A stretch of DNA of 51,336 nt, from contig NZ_LRTR01000630.1 in assembly GCF_001550375.1 (NCBI RefSeq), forward strand, positions 1 through 51,336, in the 5' to 3' direction. Every line of letters starts with the position of its first letter. Position 1 is the first letter of the stretch. Of the stretch, positions 41,838 to 49,742 are shown in pieces. The position numbers were made by a program, and so were the translations under genes. This stretch comes from Streptomyces europaeiscabiei. Lineage in GTDB: Bacteria > Actinomycetota > Actinomycetes > Streptomycetales > Streptomycetaceae. The notes below the pieces were generated by a model. The model was not told where the DNA came from. It ran no database searches and saw nothing but the letters and a program-made list of their open reading frames with translations.

Positions 41838-42921
41838 TCAGAGACTCAAAGGGTTCTCTTCGAGGGGGTAGCGGACGTGGGGGCCGCCGAAGTAGCCGCG
41901 GACGGTGTGGGGCTGGCGCTGGCGGCGGTGGAAGAACCTGCGGGTCTCGGCTGCGAGTTGGGCCTGGTTGCGGGCCCTGCTGCTCATGGGCAGGCTTCGT
42001 TTGAGGTCGGCGTTGACGAGTTCGTCGGGGTTCAGATCGGGTGAGTACGAGGGCAGGAAGTGCAGCTCGATCCTGTCGGCGTGGTCGGCCGGCCATGTGC
42101 GGACCGCGCGGGAGCGGTGTGCGGAGTGACCGTCCACCACGAGGTGGATCTTGCGGTCGAAGTAGCCGATGAGCCGGTCGAGGAAGCGGCACATGACCTT
42201 CGCGTCGAAGGTCTCGGTGAACACCATGAAGTGCATCCGGCCCTTCGTGCTGATCGCGGACATCGCATTCACGGAGAACCGGTTGCCGGTGCGGCGCACG
42301 ACGGGGGTACGGCCCTTCTCGCCCCAGGTGCGACCGGTGACCTGATCGGAACGGATGCCGACCTGGTCGGCGAACAGCACCTCACCGTTCTCGGCCTTCG
42401 CCGTCGCCCGGATCGCCGGCCATGTCACCTCCAGCCAGGTCCGCACCGCCTCCGGGTTCTGCTCGACCGCGCGCTTGTCGGGCCGCTGGAACGACAGTCC
42501 CCGGCGCCGCAGGTACTTGCCCACCCCGGGCTCGGTCATCCGCACCCCATCCGCACCCCATCCGCACCCGATACAGCTTCGCGATCAGCTCACCCACCTG
42601 GCCACGCGTCCACAGCTGGCCACGAAGACCCAGGTCACACGGCAAGTGATCCAAAATCGCCTGCCGCACCGCCGCCTGCTCGGCCCCGGACAGCACCTGA
42701 TGCTCACCCACGCGCCGCCCACGCGGACGCGCCCTCAGCGCCTCTCGCCCACCGGCCTGCCACTTCGCCCACCAGCCGTCCACCGCCTTGAGCGAGACCT
42801 TGAACACCGCCGCGACGTCCTCGCGGTCCCGGCCCTCCACCAGCGCGGCCACCGCCCGCAGCCGCAACGCTTCCTGCGCCGACGGCGACAACTGCCGTGC
42901 GTCAAACACCAGTTCACTCAC
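41838..42921 (-). pseudogene. IS630-family transposase disrupted by an 11-bp triplication
   Basis: The first frame (42921 down) encodes MSELVFDARQLSPSAQEALR, a helix-turn-helix (EDVAAVFKVSLKAVDGWWAK) and a winged-helix part ending GELIAKLYRVRM. The second (41838-42545) continues MTEPGVGKYLRRRGLSFQRP, then the DDE core with VLFADQVGIRSD, IHLVVDGHSAHRS and FLPSYSPDLNPDELVNADLK. The two are separated by three tandem copies of GGGTGCGGATG where a single copy would read CGG GTG CGG ATG ACC in frame. The extra 22 bases shift the frame. Removing them restores about 353 codons, a normal length. IS630 elements sometimes frameshift on purpose, but no slippery run is seen. Confidence 0.85.
42539..42572. 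repeat. Three tandem copies of an 11-bp unit
   Basis: On the plus strand CATCCGCACCC is repeated three times (42539-42549, 42550-42560, 42561-42571) within the transposase gene. The repeat causes the frame break described for the transposase. Confidence 0.85.
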
Positions 42922-42962
42922 GCAGCGTTCAACGACCCAGAATGCTCACCGTTTCGGATCAA

Positions 42963-43224
42963 TAGCAGAGGAGCGAAGGAGGTGTCATGGCCGGTGCGAA
43001 CCACCGATAATCACGTGGTTGAGTTGCCTGGATTCACGGACGTCGGCCGCGGTGTCGGCGTGTGAACCTTGGCCGAGTTCTCGTACATGCGCCTGAGAGC
43101 ACACAGAAATTTCGGTCGTGGTGGTCATGGGCGCCCTGTTCGGCACCACCACCCACCACCGCACGGCACTGTCCCGCTCCGGGATCGGTGCAGGCTCCAT
43201 GCCGTTGGCTCCAGCCGATGGTCA
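42963..43224. other. Region between IS630 element and IS3 remnant, no gene supported
   Basis: About 260 bp with no recognisable protein in any frame. It is likely flanking or degraded insertion-sequence DNA. Confidence 0.35.
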
Positions 43225-43440
43225 GGGCTGCTGAAGAGCGTGGTGGCTGACCACGTGCTCGTGGGGCGGGTTTCGCCGGTCGCGGCGTGGAGGCGCTGGT
43301 CGTTGAACCAACCGGCCCGTCCACGGTGCCGATCGAGGCGTCAACGCCCAGCCTCGATCGGGTGTGCGGTGAACGCGAAAGTCGTGTATTGACCGCCCGA
43401 ATCCGAATGGTGAGCAGTCCCGTCGCGCCTAGTCCAACGA
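43225..43440 (-). pseudogene. Second decayed IS3-family transposase fragment
   Basis: Minus-strand frames give HHSDSGGQYTTFAFTAHPIE with the catalytic Asp of the DDE triad, then in a shifted frame DASIGTVDGP, then in a third frame GWFNDQRLHAATGETRPTS, which is the 'DW.N..RLH...G..PP' end of IS3 OrfB. About 40 codons, including the catalytic Glu region, are missing between IGTVD and GWFN. It is a dead 3' fragment, not continuous with the 28-kb remnant. Confidence 0.7.
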
Positions 43441-43734
43441 CCGTTCTGATTGCGAGAGCCGATCCTTTTCTCTTTCGTCCTGGCATCCCTTGTTGGACAT
43501 CTGGCCTGTATGACAGGGTGGTTCACGCTTGGAACAATCCGTATCCGGCGTACCGGCTCACACGGGTCGTGGCGTTGCCCGCTCCCCCACAAGGCGGTCG
43601 CGCGGCATCGCCCGGGCGGTCACCACCTCCACCCCTCCCTCTCCGCACGGCCACACCAGGTCCGCGCTGCTGCTAGTTCCCGCATCGGCCCGGGATGAGG
43701 CTGCCCAGCGCGCCCTGGGAGAAGGAAAGCCCCT
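43441..43734. other. Upstream region of the ECF-like/ricin gene
   Basis: No gene is supported. It must contain the promoter for 43735, and a GAAGGA ribosome site lies eight bases before its GTG. It is somewhat less GC-rich around 43440-43560. Confidence 0.35.
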
Positions 43735-45279
43735 GTGTCTTTCGCTCACCCGTTTCCCGCAAGCCCGGCTCCCGACCCCGAGACCGCTCCAGGAATGTCC
43801 GACGACGCCCTCGTCGCCGCGCTGAGGATGTCCCGGACCATCGAGGGCACAACGCCAGTCGCGGCGTTGATCGCGCGACACGGCCCTTCAGTCTCCGAAT
43901 ATGCGGAGATCTGCGCCTCCGGTTCATCCGTCATTGCGCGAGCGCTCGCCGCTGCGGCGTTCCGCCATGTGGTGCAAGGCCTCCAAAGAGCCGGGTCCAC
44001 TGATGCCCTGCGCCCTCGCCTGCTCGTCGCCGTACGGGACACCGCGCGTGCGCGCTCACAGACCGGCAACATTTCGGGGCTGTCGTACGACCAGGCCGGG
44101 GCCGCCGACAGCGGCAGGCCCCCACCCCATTCGGTCGCCGAGAATCGGCACCTGAGCCAGGTCGCTTTTCTGCGGCTCCCGAGGACCACGCAGTACGTTC
44201 TGTGGCATCTGGACGTGGAAGCCGAATCATCGGCCGTTCCTGCAGCCTTGCTCGGAATCGAAGGAGACATACCGCCCTTCGAGTTGGACCGGGCCCGGGA
44301 GCAATGGCGTTCGGCGCTCCTGCGCACGCATGTCGAGAATGCAGCGGGAAGAGAGTGCCGGGACTACAGCCGCCTCCTCGACGCGCCCTCACACGGTGCC
44401 GGTACGACGCTGCCCGAGGTGCAACTGCATCTGGATCAGTGCTCCTACTGCCAGGACACCGCCGAACAGCTCAGGCTCTGCGCCACGAGACCGGGCGTAC
44501 TGCTGGCGGAAGCGCTGCTCGGCGAGCGCGCTCACCCCTATCTGGCTGCTTGCCGGGCACGCCCTTCGCGCACAGTGCCCGTTGCCGCGACCGCCGAGGG
44601 AGCCCACGCCCGGCCCTCGGACACCCCGCAGAAGCCACAGAAGCCGGCAAGGAAGGGAAGGCCTGGCTCCACCCGCAAGGGCATGAAGATCTTCGTCGCC
44701 GGGATCGCCGCGAGTTCGGCCGCTGTCGCGGCAGCAATCGTCGTGGCCGGCACTTCGTCCGACACCACCGCACCGGCTCCGGCGACACAGCGGCCTACGC
44801 CCACGCCGTCACCCTCCTCCCCCACGACCTCGACCGCCCTCCCTGTCCCCCCGGGGAGCGGCCGACTGCGCAATGCGGCCGCGGACCTGTGCATGGACGT
44901 CCGGGGAGCGCAGCCCGAGCGTGGCGCGGAGGCCACCCTGTCCGCCTGCTCAGCCGCCAGCACGCAGCGGTGGACCTACGTCGAGGACGGGCTTCTGCGC
45001 AACCTCGCCGAACCGGATCTGTGCCTGGACGCCGGCGGGGACGACGAAGTGCTGGATCTGGAGTACTGCGACTCCTCGGGCGACGTCTCGTTCGGGCTCC
45101 GCTTCGAGCTGAGCCCCGAAGGAGAACTCCTCACCCGCGACGAGAGAAACCTCGTGATCGCCCCCGCCTCGCCCGACACCGGCACCGTTCTGGTACCAAG
45201 TCCCCGCAATGGAGAGGCGGAACAGAGATGGCTGGTCGAGCCGGTCCCGGGAGCATCCACACTCCAGTCCGCGACTTGA
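43735..45279 (+). CDS. ECF-sigma-like, zinc-finger, transmembrane, ricin-lectin protein
   Basis: A 514-residue protein. Residues about 20-215 follow the outline of ECF sigma factors (SEYAEICASGSSVIARALAA, AFRHVVQG, RPRLLVAVRDTARAR, then the region-4-like QVAFLRLPRTTQYVLWHLDV and FELDRAREQWRSALLRTHVE) but are degenerate. A zinc-finger motif HLDQCSYCQD (H232, C236, C239) follows. A single transmembrane helix lies at about 318-340 (GMKIFVAGIAASSAAVAAAI). A Pro/Thr/Ser-rich stalk leads to a ricin-type beta-trefoil (about 375-505: LRNAAADLCMDVRG, STQRWTYVEDGLLRNLAEPD, LCLDAGG). The lectin should face outside. Similar ECF52-type layouts exist in Streptomyces. Start GTG 43735. Confidence 0.8.
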   Translation: MSFAHPFPASPAPDPETAPGMSDDALVAALRMSRTIEGTTPVAALIARHGPSVSEYAEICASGSSVIARALAAAAFRHVVQGLQRAGSTDALRPRLLVAVRDTARARSQTGNISGLSYDQAGAADSGRPPPHSVAENRHLSQVAFLRLPRTTQYVLWHLDVEAESSAVPAALLGIEGDIPPFELDRAREQWRSALLRTHVENAAGRECRDYSRLLDAPSHGAGTTLPEVQLHLDQCSYCQDTAEQLRLCATRPGVLLAEALLGERAHPYLAACRARPSRTVPVAATAEGAHARPSDTPQKPQKPARKGRPGSTRKGMKIFVAGIAASSAAVAAAIVVAGTSSDTTAPAPATQRPTPTPSPSSPTTSTALPVPPGSGRLRNAAADLCMDVRGAQPERGAEATLSACSAASTQRWTYVEDGLLRNLAEPDLCLDAGGDDEVLDLEYCDSSGDVSFGLRFELSPEGELLTRDERNLVIAPASPDTGTVLVPSPRNGEAEQRWLVEPVPGASTLQSAT

Positions 45280-45717
45280 GACTCGCCGGTACCGAACACG
45301 GCCTCACAGCGACCCCGGCAGGGGCGGACACCATGACGCGTCGGCTCTTGGCCCCGGCCCGGACGGACCAGCACATCCAGTTGTTCCTGCTCCCGCAGCA
45401 CCTGCAACAGCTTCAACGGCGCCTACGCCCAGGACATCCTCGCGGAGACGCGGACGGCGATCGACGCGGGGGTGAATGGTGCCGGGACCACCGATGAAGA
45501 GGCGGCGGTCGAGGGGCTACCACGTGCTGGACGAGTGGTGCGTGCAGTAGCTTCATGGCGTGTCCACGCCCCCGCCGCAGCGGTCTCCCACGACCCAGCC
45601 GTACCTCCTGCCGCCTCCCCGGCAGAAGAAGAGCCGGGTCGGTGTCGTCCTGGGGGTCGTATCGTTGGCCGATGCGAGAGCAAAGACCACAGAAGAACTG
45701 GGCTCGACAAGAGGTGG
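45280..45717. other. Degenerate region with possible gene fragments
   Basis: No intact gene. A plus-strand frame from GTG at 45560 reads MSTPPPQRSPTTQPYLLPPP, then RQKKSRVGVVLGVVSLAD. This resembles the N-terminus and first membrane segment of small Streptomyces membrane proteins but stops making sense afterwards, so it may be a truncated gene. The fragment AYAQDILAETRTAIDAGV (near 45420-45475) also looks protein-like but is unplaced. Confidence 0.35.
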
Positions 45718-46899
45718 TCAGAGCCAGTCCCGCCGCCTGAAAATTAAGTACAAACTGACACAAACCACCCCCATCAGGCCGATGGCAAAGGGGTATCCGA
45801 AGCTCCAGCTCAACTCGGGCATGTGCTTGAAGTTCATGCCGTAAATCGTTCCCACCAGTGTGGGAGCAAACAGGATCGCCGCCCACGACGAGATCTTCTT
45901 GATCTCCTCGTTCTGTTCGAAGCCCGCCTCCGCCAACGCCCGCATCTCCGCGTTCTGTTGCTGGGTGACCAGGGTGGCGTTCACGGTGAGGATGTCGGTG
46001 AGGGCCTGGCGGTAGCCGTCGACGCGTTCGCTGGTGTGGGTGACGTGGTCGGCGACGTCGCGGAGGTAGCGCTGGAGTTCGTCGTCCGTCTCGTACTTGG
46101 CGAAGCCGGCCATGAGGCCGTGGAGCATGCCGACGAGGGGGCGCGTGGCGCGCTGGAACTCGACCATCTCGCGGGAGAGTTCGTAGATGCGGCGGGAGAC
46201 CTCCGGGTCGCCGCGGAAGACCTCCGTCTCGATCTCGTCGACGTCGTTCTGCACACCGGCGACGACGGGCGCGTACCCGTCGACCACCGCGTCGAGGATG
46301 GCGTAGAGGACCGCCTCGGGGCCGAGCTTCAGCAGCTCCGGGGTCTCCTCCATCCGTCGGCGGACGGCCGACAGGTCGGGTGCCGCGCCGTGCCGGACCG
46401 TGATGACGAAGTCCGGCCCCACGAAGACGTGCAACTCGCCGAAGTCCACCTCCTCGGAGGCGTCGAGGTAGCGGGCGGCGCGCAGGACGACGAAGAGGGT
46501 GTCGCCGTAGCGCTCCAGCTTGGGGCGTTGATGGGCCTCCATCGCATCCTCGACGGCGAGCGGGTGGAGGTCGAACTCGGCGGCCAGGGAGAGGAGTTCG
46601 GCCTCGGTCGGGCGGGCCAGCCCGATCCACGCCATGCCGGCCGGTGCCTCCCGCAGCTCGCGGAAGGTGTCCGCGAGTGTGGCGGGGGAGGCGACGCGTA
46701 CGCCGCCCTGGTACAGGGCCGCCTCCACCACGCTGGCCGCCCGCTCGGCCGTGGTCGCCGCCGGATCCGGGTGCGGTGCCGTGGGCTCGGCGGGTGGTGT
46801 CGACGGAGGGGGCAGGGCGCGACGCCAGCCGCCCTTCCGGCCGCCCTTCGAGGCTGGACCGGTGCTCTTCGCGGCCGGGCGGGCGCGTCGATCGGCCAT
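45718..46899 (-). CDS. corA: CorA-family magnesium transporter
   Basis: A 393-residue membrane protein that forms a pentameric Mg2+/Co2+ channel. A Pro/Ala/basic N-terminal extension of about 45 residues precedes the cytosolic funnel domain (AWIGLARPTEAELLSLAAEF, HPLAVEDAMEAHQRPKLERY, TLFVVLRAARYL, FVGPDFVITVRHGAAPDLSA). The long stalk helix ends in QNEEIKKISSWAAILFAPTL. The first transmembrane helix leads to the signature YGMNFKHMPEL and the second helix ends VVCVSLYLIFRRRDWL. The start is ATG at 46899. A truncated relative of this gene lies at 15063-15240. Confidence 0.95.
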   Translation of the reverse strand: MADRRARPAAKSTGPASKGGRKGGWRRALPPPSTPPAEPTAPHPDPAATTAERAASVVEAALYQGGVRVASPATLADTFRELREAPAGMAWIGLARPTEAELLSLAAEFDLHPLAVEDAMEAHQRPKLERYGDTLFVVLRAARYLDASEEVDFGELHVFVGPDFVITVRHGAAPDLSAVRRRMEETPELLKLGPEAVLYAILDAVVDGYAPVVAGVQNDVDEIETEVFRGDPEVSRRIYELSREMVEFQRATRPLVGMLHGLMAGFAKYETDDELQRYLRDVADHVTHTSERVDGYRQALTDILTVNATLVTQQQNAEMRALAEAGFEQNEEIKKISSWAAILFAPTLVGTIYGMNFKHMPELSWSFGYPFAIGLMGVVCVSLYLIFRRRDWL

Positions 46900-46974
46900 C
46901 GTGGATGCCTCCCGCGTTGCGCGTACACGTACGACTGTGTGATCACCGAGCAGGATATACGGGGCAAACGCCGC

Positions 46975-47130
46975 GGGGGTCGGTGAGGGGGGGCGGGAGG
47001 TGGAGGGGGTGGAGAAGCACGTGAGGTGGGGGAGGTGGGGGAGGTGAGGATGCAGGAGGCGGGGAAGCAGGCAGGGTGGCGGGGAACCGGGTACCCGGCC
47101 GGACCGGACGTGGGGCCGGGCGGGGAGTGG
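46975..47130. repeat. G-rich polypurine stretch
   Basis: The plus strand carries many runs of three to seven G separated by one to five bases (for example GGTGGGGGAGGTGGGGGAGG near 47030-47050), with a strong purine bias across about 150 bp. Several sets of four G-runs fit the G-quadruplex pattern. It lies between the divergent corA and winged-helix genes. Confidence 0.6.
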
Positions 47131-47202
47131 GGAGCCAGGGAATCGCGGACGGGATGAGCCGTGGCGCTCTCGGCGGTTCGAACGCGGACCGCATCAGGAC
47201 TG

Positions 47203-47225
47203 TCGCGGACAGAACCTGTCCGCGA
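47203..47225. promoter_or_regulatory. Perfect palindrome, operator candidate
   Basis: TCGCGGACAG (47203-47212), spacer AAC, CTGTCCGCGA (47216-47225) is an exact inverted repeat ending 20 bp before the ATG of the winged-helix gene. Its position overlaps where the promoter or ribosome site would be, so binding would block expression. It also resembles operator sites of dimeric repressors with 10-bp half sites. A stem of 10 bp with a 3-base loop is less convincing as a terminator. Confidence 0.6.
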
Positions 47226-47245
47226 TCCCCGCTAGCGTGCGCACC

Positions 47246-48469
47246 ATGACGAACAAGGCGAACCAGACCGCTCCCCGGCTCGGCACCCACGCCCTCAACC
47301 GCGCGACCCTGGCCCGCCAACTCCTCCTGCACCGGGCGCCCGTGTCCGCACCCGCCGAGGCCGCCCCTACCGAGGCCGCCCCTACCGAGGCCGCCTCCAC
47401 CAAAGCCACCGGTTCGGCGGCCCAGCCCCCGCCCATGTCCGTCCACGACGCCGTCACACACCTCCTCGGGCTCCAGGCGCAGAACGTACGGCCGCCGTAC
47501 TACGCGCTCGCCGCCCGACTGGACGGCTTCGCGCCCGAGCAGCTCTCGGCGCTGATGGCCGACCGGGACGTCGTACGCATCGTCACCATGCGGTCCACGA
47601 TCCACACGCACACCGCGGAGGACTGCCTCAGCCTGCGGCCGTTGGTGCAGCCGGCCCGGGAGCGGGAACTGAACCTGTTCCGCAAGGGGCTGGCCGGGGT
47701 CGATCTCGACCGGCTCGAAGTGATCGCGCGGGAACTGGTCGAGGCCGAACCGCGCACCCTGAAGCAGTTGCGTGAAGCGTTGATCGTGGAGTGGCCCGAC
47801 GCCGACCCGTTCGCCCTCGGTGTCGCCGCGCGCTGCAGGCTGCCGCTCGTCCAGGTCACCCCGCGCGGCCTGTGGGGCAGGAGCGGGCAGGTCGCCCTGA
47901 CCACCGCCGAGCACTGGCTCGGCCGCCCCGCCGAACCCGCCCCGGCGCCCGAGACCGTCGTCCGGCGCTATCTCGCCGCCTTCGGGCCCGCCTCCGTCAA
48001 GGACATGCAGAGCTGGGCCGGACTGACCCGCCTGCGCGAGGCGTTCGAGCGGCTGCGCCCGGAGCTGCTCGTCTTCCGCGACGACAGCGGCACCGAACTC
48101 TTCGACCTGCCGGACGCGCCCCGCCCCGACCCGAAGACCCCGGCCCCGCCCCGGCTGCTCCCCGAGTTCGACAACCTGCTCCTCTCCCACGCCGACCGCT
48201 CCCGCGTGGTGCCGCCGGACCTCAAGGGCCGTTCCTGGCAAGGGAATCAGGCCCATCGCACCTTCCTCGTCGACGGCTTCCTGGCCGGCCTGTGGAAGCT
48301 CGACGCCGACGTCCTCACCCTCGAACCCTTCGGCCGCCTCACCCAGGGGCAGCGGGCCGACCTGGTGACGGAGGCGGAGCGCACGCTCACCACGCTGCAC
48401 GGGGACGGGGGCGGCGCCCACGACGAGGGTGGAGCGCACGACATCCGATTCGGCACCGTGGCCACGTGA
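47246..48469 (+). CDS. Winged-helix DNA-binding protein, AlkZ/YcaQ-like (HTH_42)
   Basis: A 407-residue protein. THALNRATLARQLLLHRAPV, then after an Ala/Pro/Thr insertion (three 15-bp repeats encoding EAAPT) VHDAVTHLLGLQAQNVRPPY, YALAARLDGF, RDVVRIVTMRSTIHTHTAED and LRYLAAFGPASVK-like text matches the 'winged helix DNA-binding domain' family that includes the DNA glycosylases AlkZ and YcaQ. The LQAQ here corresponds to the QxQ motif used for base excision in that family. ATG at 47246 is preferred, GTG at 47237 possible. DNA interstrand crosslink or alkylation repair is the family expectation, but the substrate is unknown. Confidence 0.88.
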   Translation: MTNKANQTAPRLGTHALNRATLARQLLLHRAPVSAPAEAAPTEAAPTEAASTKATGSAAQPPPMSVHDAVTHLLGLQAQNVRPPYYALAARLDGFAPEQLSALMADRDVVRIVTMRSTIHTHTAEDCLSLRPLVQPARERELNLFRKGLAGVDLDRLEVIARELVEAEPRTLKQLREALIVEWPDADPFALGVAARCRLPLVQVTPRGLWGRSGQVALTTAEHWLGRPAEPAPAPETVVRRYLAAFGPASVKDMQSWAGLTRLREAFERLRPELLVFRDDSGTELFDLPDAPRPDPKTPAPPRLLPEFDNLLLSHADRSRVVPPDLKGRSWQGNQAHRTFLVDGFLAGLWKLDADVLTLEPFGRLTQGQRADLVTEAERTLTTLHGDGGGAHDEGGAHDIRFGTVAT

Positions 48470-48496
48470 CACCCGGCACGCACCCGGACATTGGAG

Positions 48497-48540
48497 AGGG
48501 GGCGCCGCGAACCGCTCGTGGCAGGTTCGCGGCGCCCCCT
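48497..48540. terminator. Strong bidirectional terminator
   Basis: A perfect 17-bp stem: AGGGGGCGCCGCGAACC (48497-48513), 10-base loop, GGTTCGCGGCGCCCCCT (48524-48540). It sits between the convergent winged-helix and trypsin genes and can end transcripts from both sides. Confidence 0.85.
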
Positions 48541-48593
48541 GGCAGTTCCTGAGGAAGTACCTCAGGAGTCTGTCGGCTCGCGCCCGGCCTCGG

Positions 48594-49391
48594 CTACGAG
48601 GCGATCTGGGCGGCCACCGTGTTGGAGAAGGTGGTCAGCCGGGTGTAGATGCCGGGGTACTGCGCGTCGGCGCAGCCGTAACCCCAGGAAACTATGCCTG
48701 CCAGGACGCCCCCGATCATCAGGGGACCGCCGCTGTCGCCCTGGCAGGTGTCAACGCCGCCGGATGAGTAACCGGCGCAGACCATGGAGCTCGCGACGAA
48801 CTCGGAGCCGTACGAGCTGGAGCTGCCGCAGACCGAGTCGGCCACGACCGGAACGGTCGCGGTGCGCAGCTGGTTGGAGGAGGAACCGCCTGAGGACGTG
48901 GTGCCCCAGCCGATGATGCGGGCGGTGGTGCCGGCCGCGTAGACGCTCGTCTGCGAGGAGCTGACGTAGGACGCCGTGGTGTACGGCTGCGCGACCGCCA
49001 GCGTCAGCACGGCCACGTCGCTGGTCATCGTGGAGCTGTTGTAGCTCGGGTGGATCCAGATCTTGCTGAGCGTGCTGACGGTGCCGTTCGTGCCGTTGCG
49101 GTAGGTACGGCCACCGACGACACGGGTGTTGGAGGTGGTTCTGCCGACCATGCAGTGGGCGGCGGTGATCACCTTGGTGGGGGACACGAGGGTGCCACCA
49201 CAGAACTGGCTCTGCGAGGCGTTCGTGATCTGCATGACGTACGGGTACGCGCTCGCGGTGGTGGTCGTACCACCCACGATGGGCTGGGGAGCGGCGACGG
49301 CGCCGGGGGCGGTGAGCAGCGCGGCCGCGGCGGCGGCAGCGGTGGCAGCGGCGGCGATCATCGACTTCTTGACGCGGTTGAACCCGAACAT
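48594..49391 (-). CDS. Secreted trypsin-like serine protease
   Basis: A 265-residue S1 protease. The signal peptide with a long Ala tract (residues 11-33) ends at AVAAPQP, and the mature enzyme begins near IVGG (38-41), as in chymotrypsin-like proteases. The catalytic triad is visible: H79 in VITAAHC, D125 in SDVAVL, S220 in GDSGGP. D214 (VDTCQGDSGGP) in the specificity pocket indicates cleavage after Lys/Arg. Six cysteines fit three disulfides. It closely resembles Streptomyces trypsin (SprT/SGT). ATG at 49391 has AAGGAGAAC upstream. Confidence 0.96.
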   Translation of the reverse strand: MFGFNRVKKSMIAAAATAAAAAAALLTAPGAVAAPQPIVGGTTTTASAYPYVMQITNASQSQFCGGTLVSPTKVITAAHCMVGRTTSNTRVVGGRTYRNGTNGTVSTLSKIWIHPSYNSSTMTSDVAVLTLAVAQPYTTASYVSSSQTSVYAAGTTARIIGWGTTSSGGSSSNQLRTATVPVVADSVCGSSSSYGSEFVASSMVCAGYSSGGVDTCQGDSGGPLMIGGVLAGIVSWGYGCADAQYPGIYTRLTTFSNTVAAQIAS

Positions 49392-49742
49392 GGTTCTCCT
49401 TGTGGGGGAGTTGCCGGTGGGGGACGCGCGGGTGGGGGTTAGGTGCACAGAGCCTGCGGTGCCGCCCCCGCTCGGGGGAGCCGAGCGGGGGCGGCGGGCC
49501 GGTCTGTGTGCCCTGGCGTGCGGCACGTCACAAAAAATAGGAGCCGGAGTGATCCTCTCCCAAGGGGGGATCCCCCTAGGCGAGTTGGGGAGGGAAAACC
49601 CTCGATGACCCGGGCCGGGGTTTGAGCCTAGGCTGGAGCCGCAAGGCCGCTGCGCGCACTTGGTCCGCCGAAGCAGGACGGACGGGAGTGTGACGACAGG
49701 GCCCAGGTCCCGGGAGGGGCTCGTCAGCCGGTCCCGGGGAGG
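49392..49742. promoter_or_regulatory. Trypsin upstream region with palindrome
   Basis: This 350-bp region lies between the LuxR stop and the trypsin start on the same strand. GGGGGATCCCCC (49565-49576) is a perfect 12-bp palindrome. An A/T patch (CAAAAAATAG, around 49531-49540) on the protease side could be its -10 area. A minor stem near 49710-49740 (GTCCCGGGAGG / CGGTCCCGGGG) may belong to the LuxR terminator. Confidence 0.45.

Larger units (their letters stand above)
41834..42962 (-). mobile_element. IS630-type insertion element (boundaries approximate)
   Basis: The element is defined by its transposase gene (41838-42921). Candidate ends share TTGATC followed by an imperfect match (left TTGATCAGAGAC at 41834-41845; right, in reverse complement, TTGATCCGAAAC at 42951-42962). 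A TA lies directly outside the right end, as expected for TA-targeting IS630 elements, but the left flank lacks an obvious TA. Boundaries are therefore tentative. Confidence 0.5.
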
